Counted from the first letter of the stretch, positions 7,604-17,186 are shown. The stretch: DNA of 64,000 bases from Pseudomonadota bacterium (GCA_020161615.1 JAIUPD010000006.1:1-64000), one strand, 5' to 3'. The notes: generated by a model not told the origin, from the letters alone. A program made the numbers and translations.

Positions 7604-8380
7604 TTATTCCATCAGTTTCGGGATCGCCGGCACCGCCTGCTCGGGGCCCATGGCGGTATAGCCGCCGTCGACCCGGATATCGGTGCCGGTGATGAAGCTC
7701 GCCTCGTCCGAGCAGAGGAAGAGCACGGTGCTCGCCACCTCCTCGGGGTTGCCGGTGCGGCCCAGCAGGTGGAAGGGCGCGGCCACGGCATCGGTCTTGG
7801 CGCGGTCGCCGCCGGTCAGCTGGTCCATGATGTTGGACCAGGTCCAGCCAGGGCTGACGGCATTGACGCGGATCCCCTCGGGCGCCAGATCCATCGCCTG
7901 GCTGCGGGTCAGTTGCAGGATCGCCGCCTTGCTGACCGGGTAGAGCCAGCGCCCGGTCTGCGCCACCCGCGACGAGATCGAGCCAAAGTTGACGATCGCC
8001 CCCTTGGTCGCGGCCAGATCCTTGCGCGCGGCCTGCATCAGCATGACCGAGCCCACGAGGTTCACGTCCAGCGCCTCCAGCCATTCCGCGCGGGGCGAAT
8101 CGGCGCCGTTGTCCAGGTACGAGCAGGCGACGTTCACCAGAAAGTCGATCCGGCCATAGGCGTCGCGCGTCGCCTGAACCAGCGCCGCGATATCGTCGTC
8201 GCTGCGCAGGTCGCAGCGGGTGAAGCCCACGCCCTCGGCCACCATCGCGTGACCGCCCTCGGCGTCGATATCCGCCACCATGACCCGCACGCCCGCCTCG
8301 CGGAACGCGGCCACGACGGCCCGCCCGATCTTGGTGGCGCCGCCCGGAACGATGGCGACCTTGCCGTCCAATCCCCGCAT
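7604..8380 (-). CDS. Short-chain dehydrogenase/reductase (SDR family)
   Basis: 258 aa classical SDR. The NAD(P)-binding glycine motif is slightly atypical (PGGATKIG, with Pro in place of Thr/Ser), and the usual NNAG is NVAC. The catalytic Ser lies in NFGSISS and YPVSK provides Tyr and Lys. The C-terminal ITGTDIRVDGGYTA is standard. It is the first gene of the operon that continues with the StyA-like oxygenase (23-bp gap) and flavin reductase. In iif-type indole operons an SDR oxidises the 2,3-dihydroxyindoline product to 3-hydroxyindolin-2-one; a similar role is inferred here. An aldehyde or alcohol substrate is possible. Confidence 0.85.
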   Translation of the reverse strand: MRGLDGKVAIVPGGATKIGRAVVAAFREAGVRVMVADIDAEGGHAMVAEGVGFTRCDLRSDDDIAALVQATRDAYGRIDFLVNVACSYLDNGADSPRAEWLEALDVNLVGSVMLMQAARKDLAATKGAIVNFGSISSRVAQTGRWLYPVSKAAILQLTRSQAMDLAPEGIRVNAVSPGWTWSNIMDQLTGGDRAKTDAVAAPFHLLGRTGNPEEVASTVLFLCSDEASFITGTDIRVDGGYTAMGPEQAVPAIPKLME

Positions 8381-8557
8381 GATCTTCCCCTGTTGTACCT
8401 TGTTTGACTGGTACTCTGGCAGGGTCGGCGGGGGTGACTATCCGCGCAGCACGCCGATTATCCGAAAAACGAAAAAACCTTCATCCAACCGTAAAAATAT
8501 GTGCAGACGCATGTATCTGGTGTTAGCCTCGGTGGGTCCCCGGCCCTGGAGGCTGTC

Positions 8558-9565
8558 ATGGCGAATCCCGCTGCGGTCCCGCTGGCCGCCCACGCGCTGT
8601 TTCATACCCACGACCTTGACGAGGCGCGCGAGCGTGTCGCCTCGGTTTTCTGTCCGCACCGGCTGGACCGGATCGGCAAGGGCGAGTTCGACGCCTGCCA
8701 CCACCATCTGCGTGGCGAGCGGCTGTCGCTGAATTACATCGCCTATGGCACCAAGACCCTGATCGCGCCCGGCGAGCTGCGGGATTTCTATCTGGTGCAG
8801 GTGCCGCTGACCGGCGCCGCGGCAATCCGCAACGGGACGGATACCTATGTCTCGGACAGCGCGCGGGCGGCGGTGCTGAACCCGCATCACGCAACGACGA
8901 TGATCTGGGACGGCGATTGCCGACAGGTCTTGTTGCAGATCGACCGGCAGGCGCTGAATGCCCATCTGGCCGGGCTGATCGCCGGACGGCCCGACCGGCC
9001 GCTGACCTTCACCGGCTCCTTCGATCTGACCAGCCAGCGCGGCGCCGCGCTGAAGGCGCTGCTGCTCTATCTGGTGAGCGAGGCCGACGCCGGGCGCCCG
9101 GTCCTGCGCCCCGGCAGTCTGTTGGGGCGGCAGATCGAAAGCACGCTGATGACCGGCCTGCTGGAAGCGCATCGCCACAATTTCACCGACGCGCTGAGCC
9201 ACAGCCGCGGCCCCGCCCCCCTGCCCCGGCTGGTCCGGCAGGCCGAGGATTACATGCTAGCCCATGTCGACCGGCCCATCGCGCTGGAGGATGTGGCGCA
9301 GGCGGTGGGGGTCAGCGCGCGGACGCTGCAACTGGCCTTCCGGCGGTTCAAGGATACGACGCCCATGGCCTTCCTGCGCGACGCCCGCCTCGACCGGGCG
9401 GATGCCGATCTGCGCGCGGCCAGGCCCGGCGCCAGCGTGACCGAGATTGCCACGCGCTGGGGCTTCGGTCATTTCGGCCGTTTCGCCGGGATCTACCGCG
9501 CCCGTTTTGGCTGCACGCCGCGGCAGACCTTGCAGGACGCGCTGGCCGACAAATTCCTCAACTAG
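8558..9565 (+). CDS. AraC-family regulator with AraC_binding_2-type sensor domain
   Basis: 335 aa from the ATG at 8558, which has GGAGG about 6 bases upstream. The N-terminal 200 residues look like the sensor domain found in XylS/FeaR-like regulators of aromatic catabolism (LIAPGELRDFYLVQVPLTGAA region). The C-terminal 100 residues are a double helix-turn-helix (IALEDVAQAVGVSARTLQLA, then ATRWGFGHFGRFAGIYRARFG with P-R-Q end). It is divergent from the SDR-monooxygenase-reductase operon, with a 177-bp shared promoter region. An AraC gene in the same position controls iif/ind indole operons, so substrate-dependent activation of the operon is the likely role. Confidence 0.85.
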   Translation: MANPAAVPLAAHALFHTHDLDEARERVASVFCPHRLDRIGKGEFDACHHHLRGERLSLNYIAYGTKTLIAPGELRDFYLVQVPLTGAAAIRNGTDTYVSDSARAAVLNPHHATTMIWDGDCRQVLLQIDRQALNAHLAGLIAGRPDRPLTFTGSFDLTSQRGAALKALLLYLVSEADAGRPVLRPGSLLGRQIESTLMTGLLEAHRHNFTDALSHSRGPAPLPRLVRQAEDYMLAHVDRPIALEDVAQAVGVSARTLQLAFRRFKDTTPMAFLRDARLDRADADLRAARPGASVTEIATRWGFGHFGRFAGIYRARFGCTPRQTLQDALADKFLN

Positions 9566-10370
9566 CGCGCTGGAACCAGGGCTTTTTCGGGTCGGGCTCG
9601 GGGATCGCCTCCAGAAGCTCGCGCGTATAGGCGGCCTGCGGCGCGGCAAAGAGCGTCTCGCAGGCCGCGTCTTCGACGATCTCGCCCTGATGAAGCACCA
9701 GCACCCGGTCGCAAAGCCGGCGAATGACGCTCAGGTCGTGGCTGATGAAGGCGAGCGTCAGGTTCATCTCGCGCACCAGATCCCGCAGGATCGACAGCAC
9801 CTGTGCCTGACTGGACACATCGAGGCCCGAGACGATCTCATCCGCCAGGATGAAATCCGGCCTCAGCGCGATGGCGCGGGCGATGCCGACCCGCTGGCGC
9901 TGTCCGCCGGACAGCTCGTGCGGATAGCGGGCGCCGAAGCTGCGCGGCAGGCCCACACGTTCGAGCGCGTCCAGCGCCTCGGCCCGCGGATTGGCGCGGC
10001 CGTGCAGCGAGAGGGGGGCGGCGATGATCCGCGCCACGGACATGCGCGGGTTCAGCGACGACATGGGATCCTGAAAGATCATCTGGAACCTGTGCCTGAG
10101 CGGGCGCAGCGCGGGCTCGGACAGATGGGTGAGGTCGGTGCCGTCGAAGGTCACGCGGCCCGAGCTCGGCTCCAGCAGCCGCACCAGCGCCCGCCCCAGC
10201 GTGGACTTGCCCGAGCCCGAGCCGCCGACGATGCCCAGCACCTGCCCCCGGGGGATGGCAAAACTCATGCCCTTCAGAATCTCGATGCGGGGGGCCGCAC
10301 CAAACAGCGGCTTGCGGGTCATGTCGGGCAGCGAGAGGCGCAGAGCCTCGACGCGGTAGAGATCGCTCAT
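9558..10370 (-). CDS. Dipeptide/oligopeptide-type ABC transporter ATP-binding protein (DppF-like)
   Basis: About 270 aa from the ATG at 10370, which forms an ATGA overlap with the previous stop; an in-frame ATG 9 bases earlier is possible. Walker A GGSGSGKST, Q-loop FQDP, signature LSGGQRQR and Walker B (FILADEIVSGLD) with the switch His (ISHD) are all visible. The SSLNPRMSV stretch is typical of DppF/OppF. It pairs with the DppD-like ATPase upstream to energise the importer. The last 8 bp overlap the 3' end of the convergent AraC gene. Confidence 0.9.
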   Translation of the reverse strand: MSDLYRVEALRLSLPDMTRKPLFGAAPRIEILKGMSFAIPRGQVLGIVGGSGSGKSTLGRALVRLLEPSSGRVTFDGTDLTHLSEPALRPLRHRFQMIFQDPMSSLNPRMSVARIIAAPLSLHGRANPRAEALDALERVGLPRSFGARYPHELSGGQRQRVGIARAIALRPDFILADEIVSGLDVSSQAQVLSILRDLVREMNLTLAFISHDLSVIRRLCDRVLVLHQGEIVEDAACETLFAAPQAAYTRELLEAIPEPDPKKPWFQRAS

Positions 10371-11236
10371 GCGTGCCACCTCTGGTCGGCTTCGGCGACG
10401 GCGCGGCGGGCCTCGGCGATCACCGCCTCGGGCACCGGGGTCAGGTCGGCGGTGGGGTCGGTGTGCCGGGGGGTCGCGGCCAGCAGGGCGCGGGAATAGG
10501 CGTGCCGGGGCGCCTCGAAGAAGGCGCCGACCTCGGCCTCTTCCATCACCAGGCCGCCATAGAGGACGGTCAGGCGCTGGCAGATCTTCGACACCACGCC
10601 CAGGTCATGCGTGACGAACAGCAGCGCCGTGCCATGACGCGCCTGCATCTCGAAAATCAGCTTCAGGATCTGCTTCTGCACCGTCACGTCCAGCGCCGTG
10701 GTCGGCTCATCCGCGACGATCAGCCGGGGTTCGGCGGCGAAGGCCGAAGCGATCAGCACACGCTGGCGCATGCCGCCGGACAATTCATGCGGATAGGCGC
10801 GCAGCACCCGGTCCGGCTGCGGGATGTGCACGTCGTGCAGGATCTCCTCGGCCCTTGCCCGGGCGCGGGCCTTGTCCCAGCCCAAGATGTCGACCAGCCG
10901 GTCCGAGATCTGCGGCCCGATCCGCCGCGCGGGATTGAGCGCGGTCAGCGGGTCCTGCGGGATCAGCGCGGCCTTCTGACCGATCAGGTGCCGCCGCTGC
11001 CGGGGCGGCAGGGTCAGCAGGTCCACGCCATCAAGCTCGATGGAGCCGCCGACGATCCGGGCCGACCGAGGCAATATCCCCAGCACCGCCTTGCCGATCA
11101 TCGACTTGCCGGCGCCGGATTCGCCCACCAGCCCCATCACTTCGGTCGCGCCGACGTCCAGCGACACGCCCCTCAGCAGCCGGTGGTTCGTCCCCCTCAG
11201 GATGACCGACAGGTCGCGGATCTTCAGGAAACTCAT
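10367..11236 (-). CDS. Dipeptide/oligopeptide-type ABC transporter ATP-binding protein (DppD-like)
   Basis: 289 aa. Walker A is GESGAGKSM, the Q-loop [11 protein letters not shown], the signature LSGGMRQR, Walker [13 protein letters not shown], and the switch His lies in FVTHDLGVV. The C-terminal peptide-transporter extension is present but lacks an obvious cysteine cluster. It is coupled to the DppF-like gene by ATGA overlap and follows the DppC-like permease by 10 bp. It forms the cytoplasmic ATPase heterodimer with the DppF-like subunit. Confidence 0.9.
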   Translation of the reverse strand: MSFLKIRDLSVILRGTNHRLLRGVSLDVGATEVMGLVGESGAGKSMIGKAVLGILPRSARIVGGSIELDGVDLLTLPPRQRRHLIGQKAALIPQDPLTALNPARRIGPQISDRLVDILGWDKARARARAEEILHDVHIPQPDRVLRAYPHELSGGMRQRVLIASAFAAEPRLIVADEPTTALDVTVQKQILKLIFEMQARHGTALLFVTHDLGVVSKICQRLTVLYGGLVMEEAEVGAFFEAPRHAYSRALLAATPRHTDPTADLTPVPEAVIAEARRAVAEADQRWHA

Positions 11237-11246
11237 CCCCGCCCCC

Positions 11247-12098
11247 TCAATTCAGCACCGGGTCGAAGCGGTCCTTCAACCCCTCGCCCAGCTGCGAAAA
11301 GGACAGCACCGTCAGGAACAGCGCGATCAGCGGGAAGACCAGCACCCACCAGGCCTGATGGATCGACAGCCGCCCCTCGGCAATCATGCCGCCCCAGGTG
11401 GGATCGTCGGTCGAGACCGAGAGGTTCACGAAGGACAGGATCGCCTCGACGATCACGGCGATGCCCATTTCCAGCGTGAGCAGGACGGTGATGGTGGACA
11501 GGACGTTGGGCAGGATCTCAGTCAGCAGGGTCGACATGCGGCCGCGTCCGGCGATCTGCGCCGAGGCCACGTAATCCATCGCCCCCTGCGCCATGGCCTC
11601 GGCCCGCACGACACGGGCAAAGCGCGTCCAGTCGATGACGATGATCGCCACCACGACCGAGGTCAGGCCGGTTCCCATCACGGCGATCAGCAGGATCGCG
11701 AACAGGACCGGCGGAAAGGCCATCCAGATATCGACGAGGCGCGAGATCACCATGTCGGCCCAACCCCGGTAATAGCCCGCGATCAGGCCCAGCGTCGCGC
11801 CAATGAGCGCGGTTGCGGTGCCGGCAATCAGCGCGACGATCAGCGCCACGCGGCCGCCGTACAGGATCCGGCTGAGAACATCGCGGCCGAGGCTGTCGGT
11901 GCCCAGCCAATAGCCGGGCTCGGCCCCGTCCATCCAGAAGGGCGGCAGGCGGCTGGTGAACAGATCCTGCATCAGCGGGTCCTGCGGCGCGATCCAGGGC
12001 GCGAAGACCGCGCCGATCACCAGCGCCGTCAGCCAGCCGGCCGAAAGCCAGAGCCTGAGCCCGGCCGTGCGTTTCACAAGCGAGCGGCCGTCAAGCAT
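11247..12098 (-). CDS. Dipeptide-type ABC transporter permease (DppC-like)
   Basis: 283 aa, about six transmembrane segments, with the longer N-terminal cytoplasmic lead and first periplasmic loop (PLMQDLFTSRLPPF...YWLGTDSLGRDVLSR) typical of DppC/OppC. The EAA-like coupling loop (ASAQIAGRGRMSTLLTEILPN) faces the ATPases. Its start overlaps the DppB-like gene by 8 bp. It forms the inner-membrane channel with DppB. Confidence 0.9.
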   Translation of the reverse strand: MLDGRSLVKRTAGLRLWLSAGWLTALVIGAVFAPWIAPQDPLMQDLFTSRLPPFWMDGAEPGYWLGTDSLGRDVLSRILYGGRVALIVALIAGTATALIGATLGLIAGYYRGWADMVISRLVDIWMAFPPVLFAILLIAVMGTGLTSVVVAIIVIDWTRFARVVRAEAMAQGAMDYVASAQIAGRGRMSTLLTEILPNVLSTITVLLTLEMGIAVIVEAILSFVNLSVSTDDPTWGGMIAEGRLSIHQAWWVLVFPLIALFLTVLSFSQLGEGLKDRFDPVLN

Positions 12099-13098
12099 GG
12101 CGCAGCCTCGGGTTCAGCACGGCGTAGAGCAGGTCGACCGCCAGGTTCACCAGGGTGAAGAGCAGCGCGAACAGCAGCACGATCCCCTGGATGAGCGGCA
12201 GGTCGCGGTTGATCACGGCGTCGATGGCCATGTTGCCCAGCCCCTCGTAGGAAAAGAGCCGCTCGATGATCACCGTGCCGCCGATGAGGAAGGTGAATTG
12301 CACGCCGATCAGCGTCAGCGTCGGCAGCACGGCGTTGCGCAGGGCCTCGCGCAGGATGACGTGGTTTTCGCTGTAGCCCTTGGTGCGGGCCAGCGTCACA
12401 TAATCGAGGTGCATGGTTTCCTTGAGGCTCTGCTTCAGAAGCTGGCCGATGATCGCGGCCAGCGGGATGGCCAGCGCCAGCGCCGGCATCAGCATGTGCT
12501 GCACAAGGTCCAGCCAGAGGTCGAAGCGCAGGCGCAGCACGCTTTCGAACAGGAAGAAGGAAGTGGCGAATTCCGGCACCAGATTGGGCGAGACCCGCCC
12601 CGAGATGGTGAAGACCGGCCAGAGCACCCCGAAGAGCAGGATCAGCACCAGCCCCCAGAGGAAATCCGGCACGCTCAGCGCCATGCCGTTGGCCACATCG
12701 AGCGCGCCCTCGGTCCGCGTATAGCGCAGCCGCGTACCGGTCAGCGCGACGAGGCCGCCGAGGACCACGGCGATGACCAGCGCCATGACCGACAGTTCCA
12801 GCGTGGCGGGCAGGCGCGACAGCACCAGCCCCAGCACCGGCTGGCGGGTGGTGATCGAGGTGCCGAAATCCCCCTGCACCACGCCGCCGAGCCAAATGAA
12901 GAATTGCTCGGGGATGGATTTGTCGAGCCCGTAGAAGGCGTTCAGCCGGGCGATATCGGCCTCGGTCGCGCCGGGGGGCAGCATCATGGCGACAGGATCG
13001 CCAGGAACGATACGGATCACGGCAAAGACGATCACCGCCACGCCCAACAGCGTGACGAGCGTGGTCGCGATCCGTGTCAGAAGACGGCGCAGGAACAT
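12091..13098 (-). CDS. Dipeptide-type ABC transporter permease (DppB-like)
   Basis: 335 aa with an N-terminal membrane anchor (FLRRLLTRIATTLVTLLGVA) and the DppB hallmarks: PGDP close to the N-terminus, Y-G-L-D-K, GDFGTSI, and the coupling loop LARTKGYSENHVILREALRN. About six transmembrane segments. It is the first permease gene after the binding-protein gene, separated from it by 48 bp containing a strong hairpin. Confidence 0.9.
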   Translation of the reverse strand: MFLRRLLTRIATTLVTLLGVAVIVFAVIRIVPGDPVAMMLPPGATEADIARLNAFYGLDKSIPEQFFIWLGGVVQGDFGTSITTRQPVLGLVLSRLPATLELSVMALVIAVVLGGLVALTGTRLRYTRTEGALDVANGMALSVPDFLWGLVLILLFGVLWPVFTISGRVSPNLVPEFATSFFLFESVLRLRFDLWLDLVQHMLMPALALAIPLAAIIGQLLKQSLKETMHLDYVTLARTKGYSENHVILREALRNAVLPTLTLIGVQFTFLIGGTVIIERLFSYEGLGNMAIDAVINRDLPLIQGIVLLFALLFTLVNLAVDLLYAVLNPRLRHA

Positions 13099-13112
13099 CA
13101 GGACCTCGGAAA

Positions 13113-13140
13113 GCCGGGGGACGGTTCGACCCGTCCCCCG
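13113..13140 (-). terminator. Intercistronic hairpin after the binding-protein gene
   Basis: Perfect 11-bp arms (CCGGGGGACGG / CCGTCCCCCGG) with a 6-nt loop lie in the 48-bp gap between the binding-protein and DppB-like genes. There is no U-tract. Such stem-loops usually stabilise the upstream mRNA or attenuate transcription so that binding protein is made in excess over the membrane subunits. Confidence 0.6.
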
Positions 13141-13146
13141 GATGGA

Positions 13147-14670
13147 TCAGGCGCGCGTCATCAGATGCGGCAGCAGCGCACCCGAGGCATGCGGCACCAC
13201 GGTGACGCCCGAGGCATGGAGGATCGGCTGCACATATTGCAGCAGCGGCAGGACATAGGCGTGTTCGGCAATGTAGCGCGAGACATCCTTCCAGCCCTGA
13301 ATCCGCGTGGCCTCGTCCGGTTCTGCCCAGAGCGGGCCGATCCGCTCGATCAGATCGGGGCTGTCCCAGACCGAATGCGGCGAGGGGCCGAACATGGCAA
13401 AGCCGGTCGAGGTCGTCGGATCGCCGACCGAGTTGCCCCAGTTGTAGAAGGCCGCAGGCGCCAGCTGGTCGGCCGCGCGCAGCTCGTAATGGCGGGCGAC
13501 CTCGTAGACCTCGATCTCGGCCTCGATCCCCACCCGGCGCCACATGCCGACGATGGCCTGGATCATCTCGTAATCCTTGGGCTTGAAGCCGCGCGTGGTC
13601 TGGATGGTGAAACGCACCGGATTGTCGGTCGAGAAGCCCGAGGCCGCCAGCAATTCGCGGGCCAGATCGGGGTCATAGGCCACCTCGATCGAAGGATCGA
13701 AGGCCGCGTATTCCGGCGTCTCCAGCGTGCTGATCGCCACCCCGTAGCCCGAGAGCAGACGGTCGATGATCAGCTGCTTGTCCACCGCATGAACCGCAGC
13801 GCGGCGGACGTTTTCGTCCAGCATCACGTCGATGTCGTTGAAGAAGATCATCGCGATGTCGGAGACCGGCGTGGCGACGCCACCAAGGCCTGAGCGTTCG
13901 CGCAGGCGGTCGTATTCCTCGTAGGGGATTTCCAGCGTGACATGGCTGCGGCCCGATTCCACCTCGGCCACGCGGCTGGCGGCATCGGTGACAAAGCGGA
14001 TGGTGACCGTCTCGAACTCGGGCACGCCGTTCCAGTAATCGGCATTCGCGCGCAGACGGACGAAGGCGTTGCGCTCGTATTGCTCGACCTTGTAGGGGCC
14101 GGTGCCGATCGGCGCGGCCTCGAATCCCTCGGCGCCGACGCGTTCGTAATAGGCCTTGGGCAGGACATAGCCGGTCAGGAAATACATCCATTTGAAGATC
14201 GTCGGATCGAACTGGGCGACATCGGCGATGACCCGGTTGCCCTCGACCCGGTGATTGGCCAGCGTACCCCAGACGAACTGGATCGGGTTGCCCGTGGCGG
14301 GATCGGCGGCGCGGGCCAGCGACCAGGCGACATCCTCGGCGGTGAAGTCCGAGCCGTCATGCCATTTGACGCCCTCGCGGACATCCATCCAGACCTGGGT
14401 ACGGTCCTCGTTCCAGCCCCAATCGGTTAGCAGGCCCGGCGCGGGCGTGAGGTCCGGCTGCTGCAGGATGAACTGGTCAAAGACCGACTGATAGAGGCCC
14501 TGGATCGTCGGGTTGACGGCCGAGGGGCCGACGGTCGGGTCCCAGCTGGGCAGGTTGACGTTATAGGCGATCACCAGCTCGTCGATGGCCTGCGCGAAAG
14601 CGGGCAGCGCAACGCTCAGCGTCACCGAGGCGGCGCTCATCTTCAGAAGACTGCGGCGTGAGAGTTTCAT
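13147..14670 (-). CDS. Peptide/nickel-type ABC transporter substrate-binding protein (SBP family 5)
   Basis: About 507 aa from the ATG at 14670; a TTG 6 bases earlier also fits. The signal peptide MKLSRRSLLKMSAASVTLSV... ends at AFA-Q and contains SRRSLLK, a twin-arginine motif, so Tat export is likely. The SBP_bac_5 pattern is visible in WNEDRTQVWMDVREGVKWHDGSDFTAEDVAWS and PIGTGPYKVEQY. It delivers substrate in the periplasm to the Dpp-like permease. Family members bind peptides, opines, glycosides or nickel. Its position between an indole-type operon and an isatin-hydrolase-like gene suggests import of an indolic conjugate or related compound, but nothing in the sequence proves that. Confidence 0.88.
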   Translation of the reverse strand: MKLSRRSLLKMSAASVTLSVALPAFAQAIDELVIAYNVNLPSWDPTVGPSAVNPTIQGLYQSVFDQFILQQPDLTPAPGLLTDWGWNEDRTQVWMDVREGVKWHDGSDFTAEDVAWSLARAADPATGNPIQFVWGTLANHRVEGNRVIADVAQFDPTIFKWMYFLTGYVLPKAYYERVGAEGFEAAPIGTGPYKVEQYERNAFVRLRANADYWNGVPEFETVTIRFVTDAASRVAEVESGRSHVTLEIPYEEYDRLRERSGLGGVATPVSDIAMIFFNDIDVMLDENVRRAAVHAVDKQLIIDRLLSGYGVAISTLETPEYAAFDPSIEVAYDPDLARELLAASGFSTDNPVRFTIQTTRGFKPKDYEMIQAIVGMWRRVGIEAEIEVYEVARHYELRAADQLAPAAFYNWGNSVGDPTTSTGFAMFGPSPHSVWDSPDLIERIGPLWAEPDEATRIQGWKDVSRYIAEHAYVLPLLQYVQPILHASGVTVVPHASGALLPHLMTRA

Positions 14671-14727
14671 GTCCAATTTCCCTGTTGTTCGGTGGTTCGT
14701 TATGCGCCCCGTTGATCGGGGTCTGGT

Positions 14728-16290
14728 TCATGTCAGACGTTGCGCCAGCAGATAGCCGGGCCCGGCGCCGGTCCCCGCCCCGGGCCAGACGGCGGCCCCG
14801 GTCAGATGCAGGTTGCGGATCGGCGTGCTGCCATCGGCATGGCCGGGGGCAGGCCGGAAGAGGAAATGCTGCGCCAGATGGTGGCTGCCGCAGACCTGAT
14901 CGCCCCCGACGAGATTGGGATTGTCGGCCTCCAGCTCCATCGGCGTGACGATCCGGCGGCCGAGGATCTTGCCCCTGGCCCCGGGCGCGTAACGCTCGAG
15001 GATATCGAGCGCGCGTTCGGCCATGGGCTCGGCGGCCTCGGCCCAGTCACGGACGGTGATCTGACCGGCAGCGTCGCCGTGAATCGTGCCCGGCACCATG
15101 CGGACCTGCATCCAGAGGACATGCTTGCCCTCCGGGGCGCGCGAGGGGTCGAAGACCGTCGGCTGGCCCACCACGATCACCGGCTCGTCCGGCAGCAGCC
15201 CGGCCTTGGCCTGCTGATAGGTCCGCGCCATCTGGTCGAGCGAGGGGGCCAGATGGACATAGGCGAAGCCCTTCAGCGCCTCGCCAGCCGCCCAGTCGGG
15301 CAGGCTGTCCATGGCGAGGTGGAGCATCATCGTGCCGGGCGCATGGGCGTAATCGAGCATGCGCTTGTCGAAACCGGCGTCGCCGGTGCCGCCGGTCAGC
15401 CGGACCAGCGCGCGCGGTGCGAGATTGGCGATCACCGCCTTCTTCGCCGCGATGGTTCGGCCATCGGCCAGCGTGATGCTGCGCGCCACGCCCCCGTCAT
15501 GGTTGATCCGCGAAACCTCGACCCCGCAGTCGACGCGCCCGCCGCGCGCCTCGATGGCCTTGACCAGTGCTCGGGTGACGGTATCCGCGCCCCCCTGCCC
15601 CAGCGCCATGCCGAAGGCCTGGCCCGCCATCCCCTCCAGATAGGGGAACAAGGCGCCGCCGGCGCTGTCGGGCGCGTAATCAAGATGCATGCCCCAGGCG
15701 CCCAGCATGGCCCGCAGTTTTTCGGACACGAAAGTCTCGGTCAGCCAGGCCCGGGGCGAGGCCAGCAGGAAGCGCGCCAGTTCCAGCGCCCCGGTCAGGC
15801 CCCGGCGCCGCCAGAGGCCCCAGAGAAAAGATGCTAATGCACGCATTTTCATTCTGGCGCCAAGCAGGGCGAAGACATCCTCGGCCCGGGTCGGGAAGGT
15901 TTCGGTGAGCGAGTCCCAGACCTTCGCATCTGCCGCAGACAATGCTGCGATGCGGCCACGGTTGGCGGCCGCGTCCTGCTCTATCCCCAGCCAAGTCCCG
16001 TCCGGGAAGGCCGAGGCGAAGGGGCGGTCAATCGCCACGAAGGCAAGCCCGTGACCGGCCAATTCCTGGGCGAATTGCTTATGAAACTGACTTCCAGCGA
16101 AGAGAGACAGGTTCATCGCCGCCCAGTCATGGCGGAAGCCCGGCAGCGTGTAGTCTCCGCTTTTCACAGCTCCGCCGGGCACCGCCGCGCGCTCGAAAAC
16201 GCCGACCTTCCAGCCCTTGGCCGCAAGGGTCAGGGCACAGGCCAGAGAGTTATGTCCGGCGCCGATCAGCACCGCATCGAGATCATCCAC
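14728..16290 (-). CDS. CrtI/PYROXD2-like FAD-dependent oxidoreductase (first copy)
   Basis: About 520 aa. No ATG fits. GTG at 16290 has GGGGG 7 bases upstream and is preferred over TTG at 16296. The N-terminal FAD fold (DAVLIGAGHNSLACALTLAAKGW, with GGAV) and the C-terminal LTGAAVWPGAGTGAGPGYL match phytoene-desaturase-like amine oxidoreductases, a family with few assigned substrates. It is the first gene of the transporter operon and is divergent from the isatin-hydrolase-like gene. A paralogue is encoded at 17190-18752. In this setting it may dehydrogenate an indoline or dioxindole intermediate; this is inference. Confidence 0.8.
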   Translation of the reverse strand: MDDLDAVLIGAGHNSLACALTLAAKGWKVGVFERAAVPGGAVKSGDYTLPGFRHDWAAMNLSLFAGSQFHKQFAQELAGHGLAFVAIDRPFASAFPDGTWLGIEQDAAANRGRIAALSAADAKVWDSLTETFPTRAEDVFALLGARMKMRALASFLWGLWRRRGLTGALELARFLLASPRAWLTETFVSEKLRAMLGAWGMHLDYAPDSAGGALFPYLEGMAGQAFGMALGQGGADTVTRALVKAIEARGGRVDCGVEVSRINHDGGVARSITLADGRTIAAKKAVIANLAPRALVRLTGGTGDAGFDKRMLDYAHAPGTMMLHLAMDSLPDWAAGEALKGFAYVHLAPSLDQMARTYQQAKAGLLPDEPVIVVGQPTVFDPSRAPEGKHVLWMQVRMVPGTIHGDAAGQITVRDWAEAAEPMAERALDILERYAPGARGKILGRRIVTPMELEADNPNLVGGDQVCGSHHLAQHFLFRPAPGHADGSTPIRNLHLTGAAVWPGAGTGAGPGYLLAQRLT

Positions 16291-16317
16291 GACCAAGCCC
16301 CCACGAGTCGAAATGAT

Positions 16318-16327
16318 ATTTGCAAAT
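16318..16327. promoter_or_regulatory. Palindrome ATTTGCAAAT in the divergent promoter region
   Basis: A 10-bp perfect palindrome lies in an AT-rich stretch (TGATATTTGCAAATGCATAT) between the two divergent operons. Its size and position suit a MarR-family site. The MarR gene at 18749-19219 is in the rightward operon. Confidence 0.4.
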
Positions 16328-16394
16328 GCATATAAACCTGTCTAGTCTGTTTTTGTGAAGGGCCGACACAGGCCCCGTGACAGGGAGAATCGCC

Positions 16395-17186
16395 ATGACC
16401 GCATCCAATGTTCTGACGCAGCTTGCCGGCCTGCTGGCCAGCGGCGGCATCGAGGTGGTGGATTGCACGGGGACGCTGGGCCCCGACACGCCGCTGCTCA
16501 AGCTGCCGCCGGAACTGGCCAAGGACACGCCGCCCATCAAGATCCACCGGATCAGCGAATACGACCAGGACGGGCCGTTCTGGGCCTGGAACTGGCTGGA
16601 ACTGGGCGAGCATTCGGGCACGCATTTCGACGCGCCGCACCATTGGATCACCGGCAAGGATTACTCGGATGGCTACACCGACACGCTGGACATCAAGCGC
16701 GTCGTGGCCCCGGTCAACGTGCTGGATTTCAGCGCCGAATGCGCCGCCGACCCTGATTTCCTGCTGACGGTCGACCATATCGACGCCTGGGAGGCCAAGC
16801 ATGGCGCGATCAACGCCGGCGAATGGGTCGTGCTGCGCTCGGACTGGGACAAGCGCGCGCATGACGAGGCGCTGTTCCTCAACGCCAACGAAACGGGGCC
16901 GCATACCCCCGGGCCGACCGCCGAGGCGATCGAGCACCTGATCGGCAAGGGCATCGTCGGCTGGGGCAGTCAGTGCATTGGCACCGACGCGGGCCTTGCG
17001 GGCGGCATGACTCCGCCTTTCCCGGCGCATAACCTGCTGCATGCGAACAACCGCTTCGGCCTGGCCTCGCTCGCCAATCTGGACAAGTTGCCGCCCAAGG
17101 GCGCGATCCTGATCGCCGCGCCCCTGAAGATCGTCCAGGGCACCGGCTCGCCGATCCGGGCGCTGGCGCTGGTCGCGCGGGACTGA
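16395..17186 (+). CDS. Cyclase family hydrolase, isatin-hydrolase/kynurenine-formamidase-like
   Basis: 263 aa from the ATG at 16395 (AGGGAGA upstream; GTG at 16377 is less likely). The metal-binding signature HSGTHFDAPHHW is at about residues 72-83, matching the HxGTHxDxPxH motif of Mn/Zn-dependent cyclase-fold amidohydrolases. Members include kynurenine formamidase and isatin hydrolase, which opens isatin to isatinate. Length and context (indole-type monooxygenase operon, IorAB, MarR) favour an isatin or related lactam-ring hydrolase. It is the first gene of the operon that continues with a FAD oxidoreductase 3 bp downstream. The exact substrate is inferred. Confidence 0.78.
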   Translation: MTASNVLTQLAGLLASGGIEVVDCTGTLGPDTPLLKLPPELAKDTPPIKIHRISEYDQDGPFWAWNWLELGEHSGTHFDAPHHWITGKDYSDGYTDTLDIKRVVAPVNVLDFSAECAADPDFLLTVDHIDAWEAKHGAINAGEWVVLRSDWDKRAHDEALFLNANETGPHTPGPTAEAIEHLIGKGIVGWGSQCIGTDAGLAGGMTPPFPAHNLLHANNRFGLASLANLDKLPPKGAILIAAPLKIVQGTGSPIRALALVARD

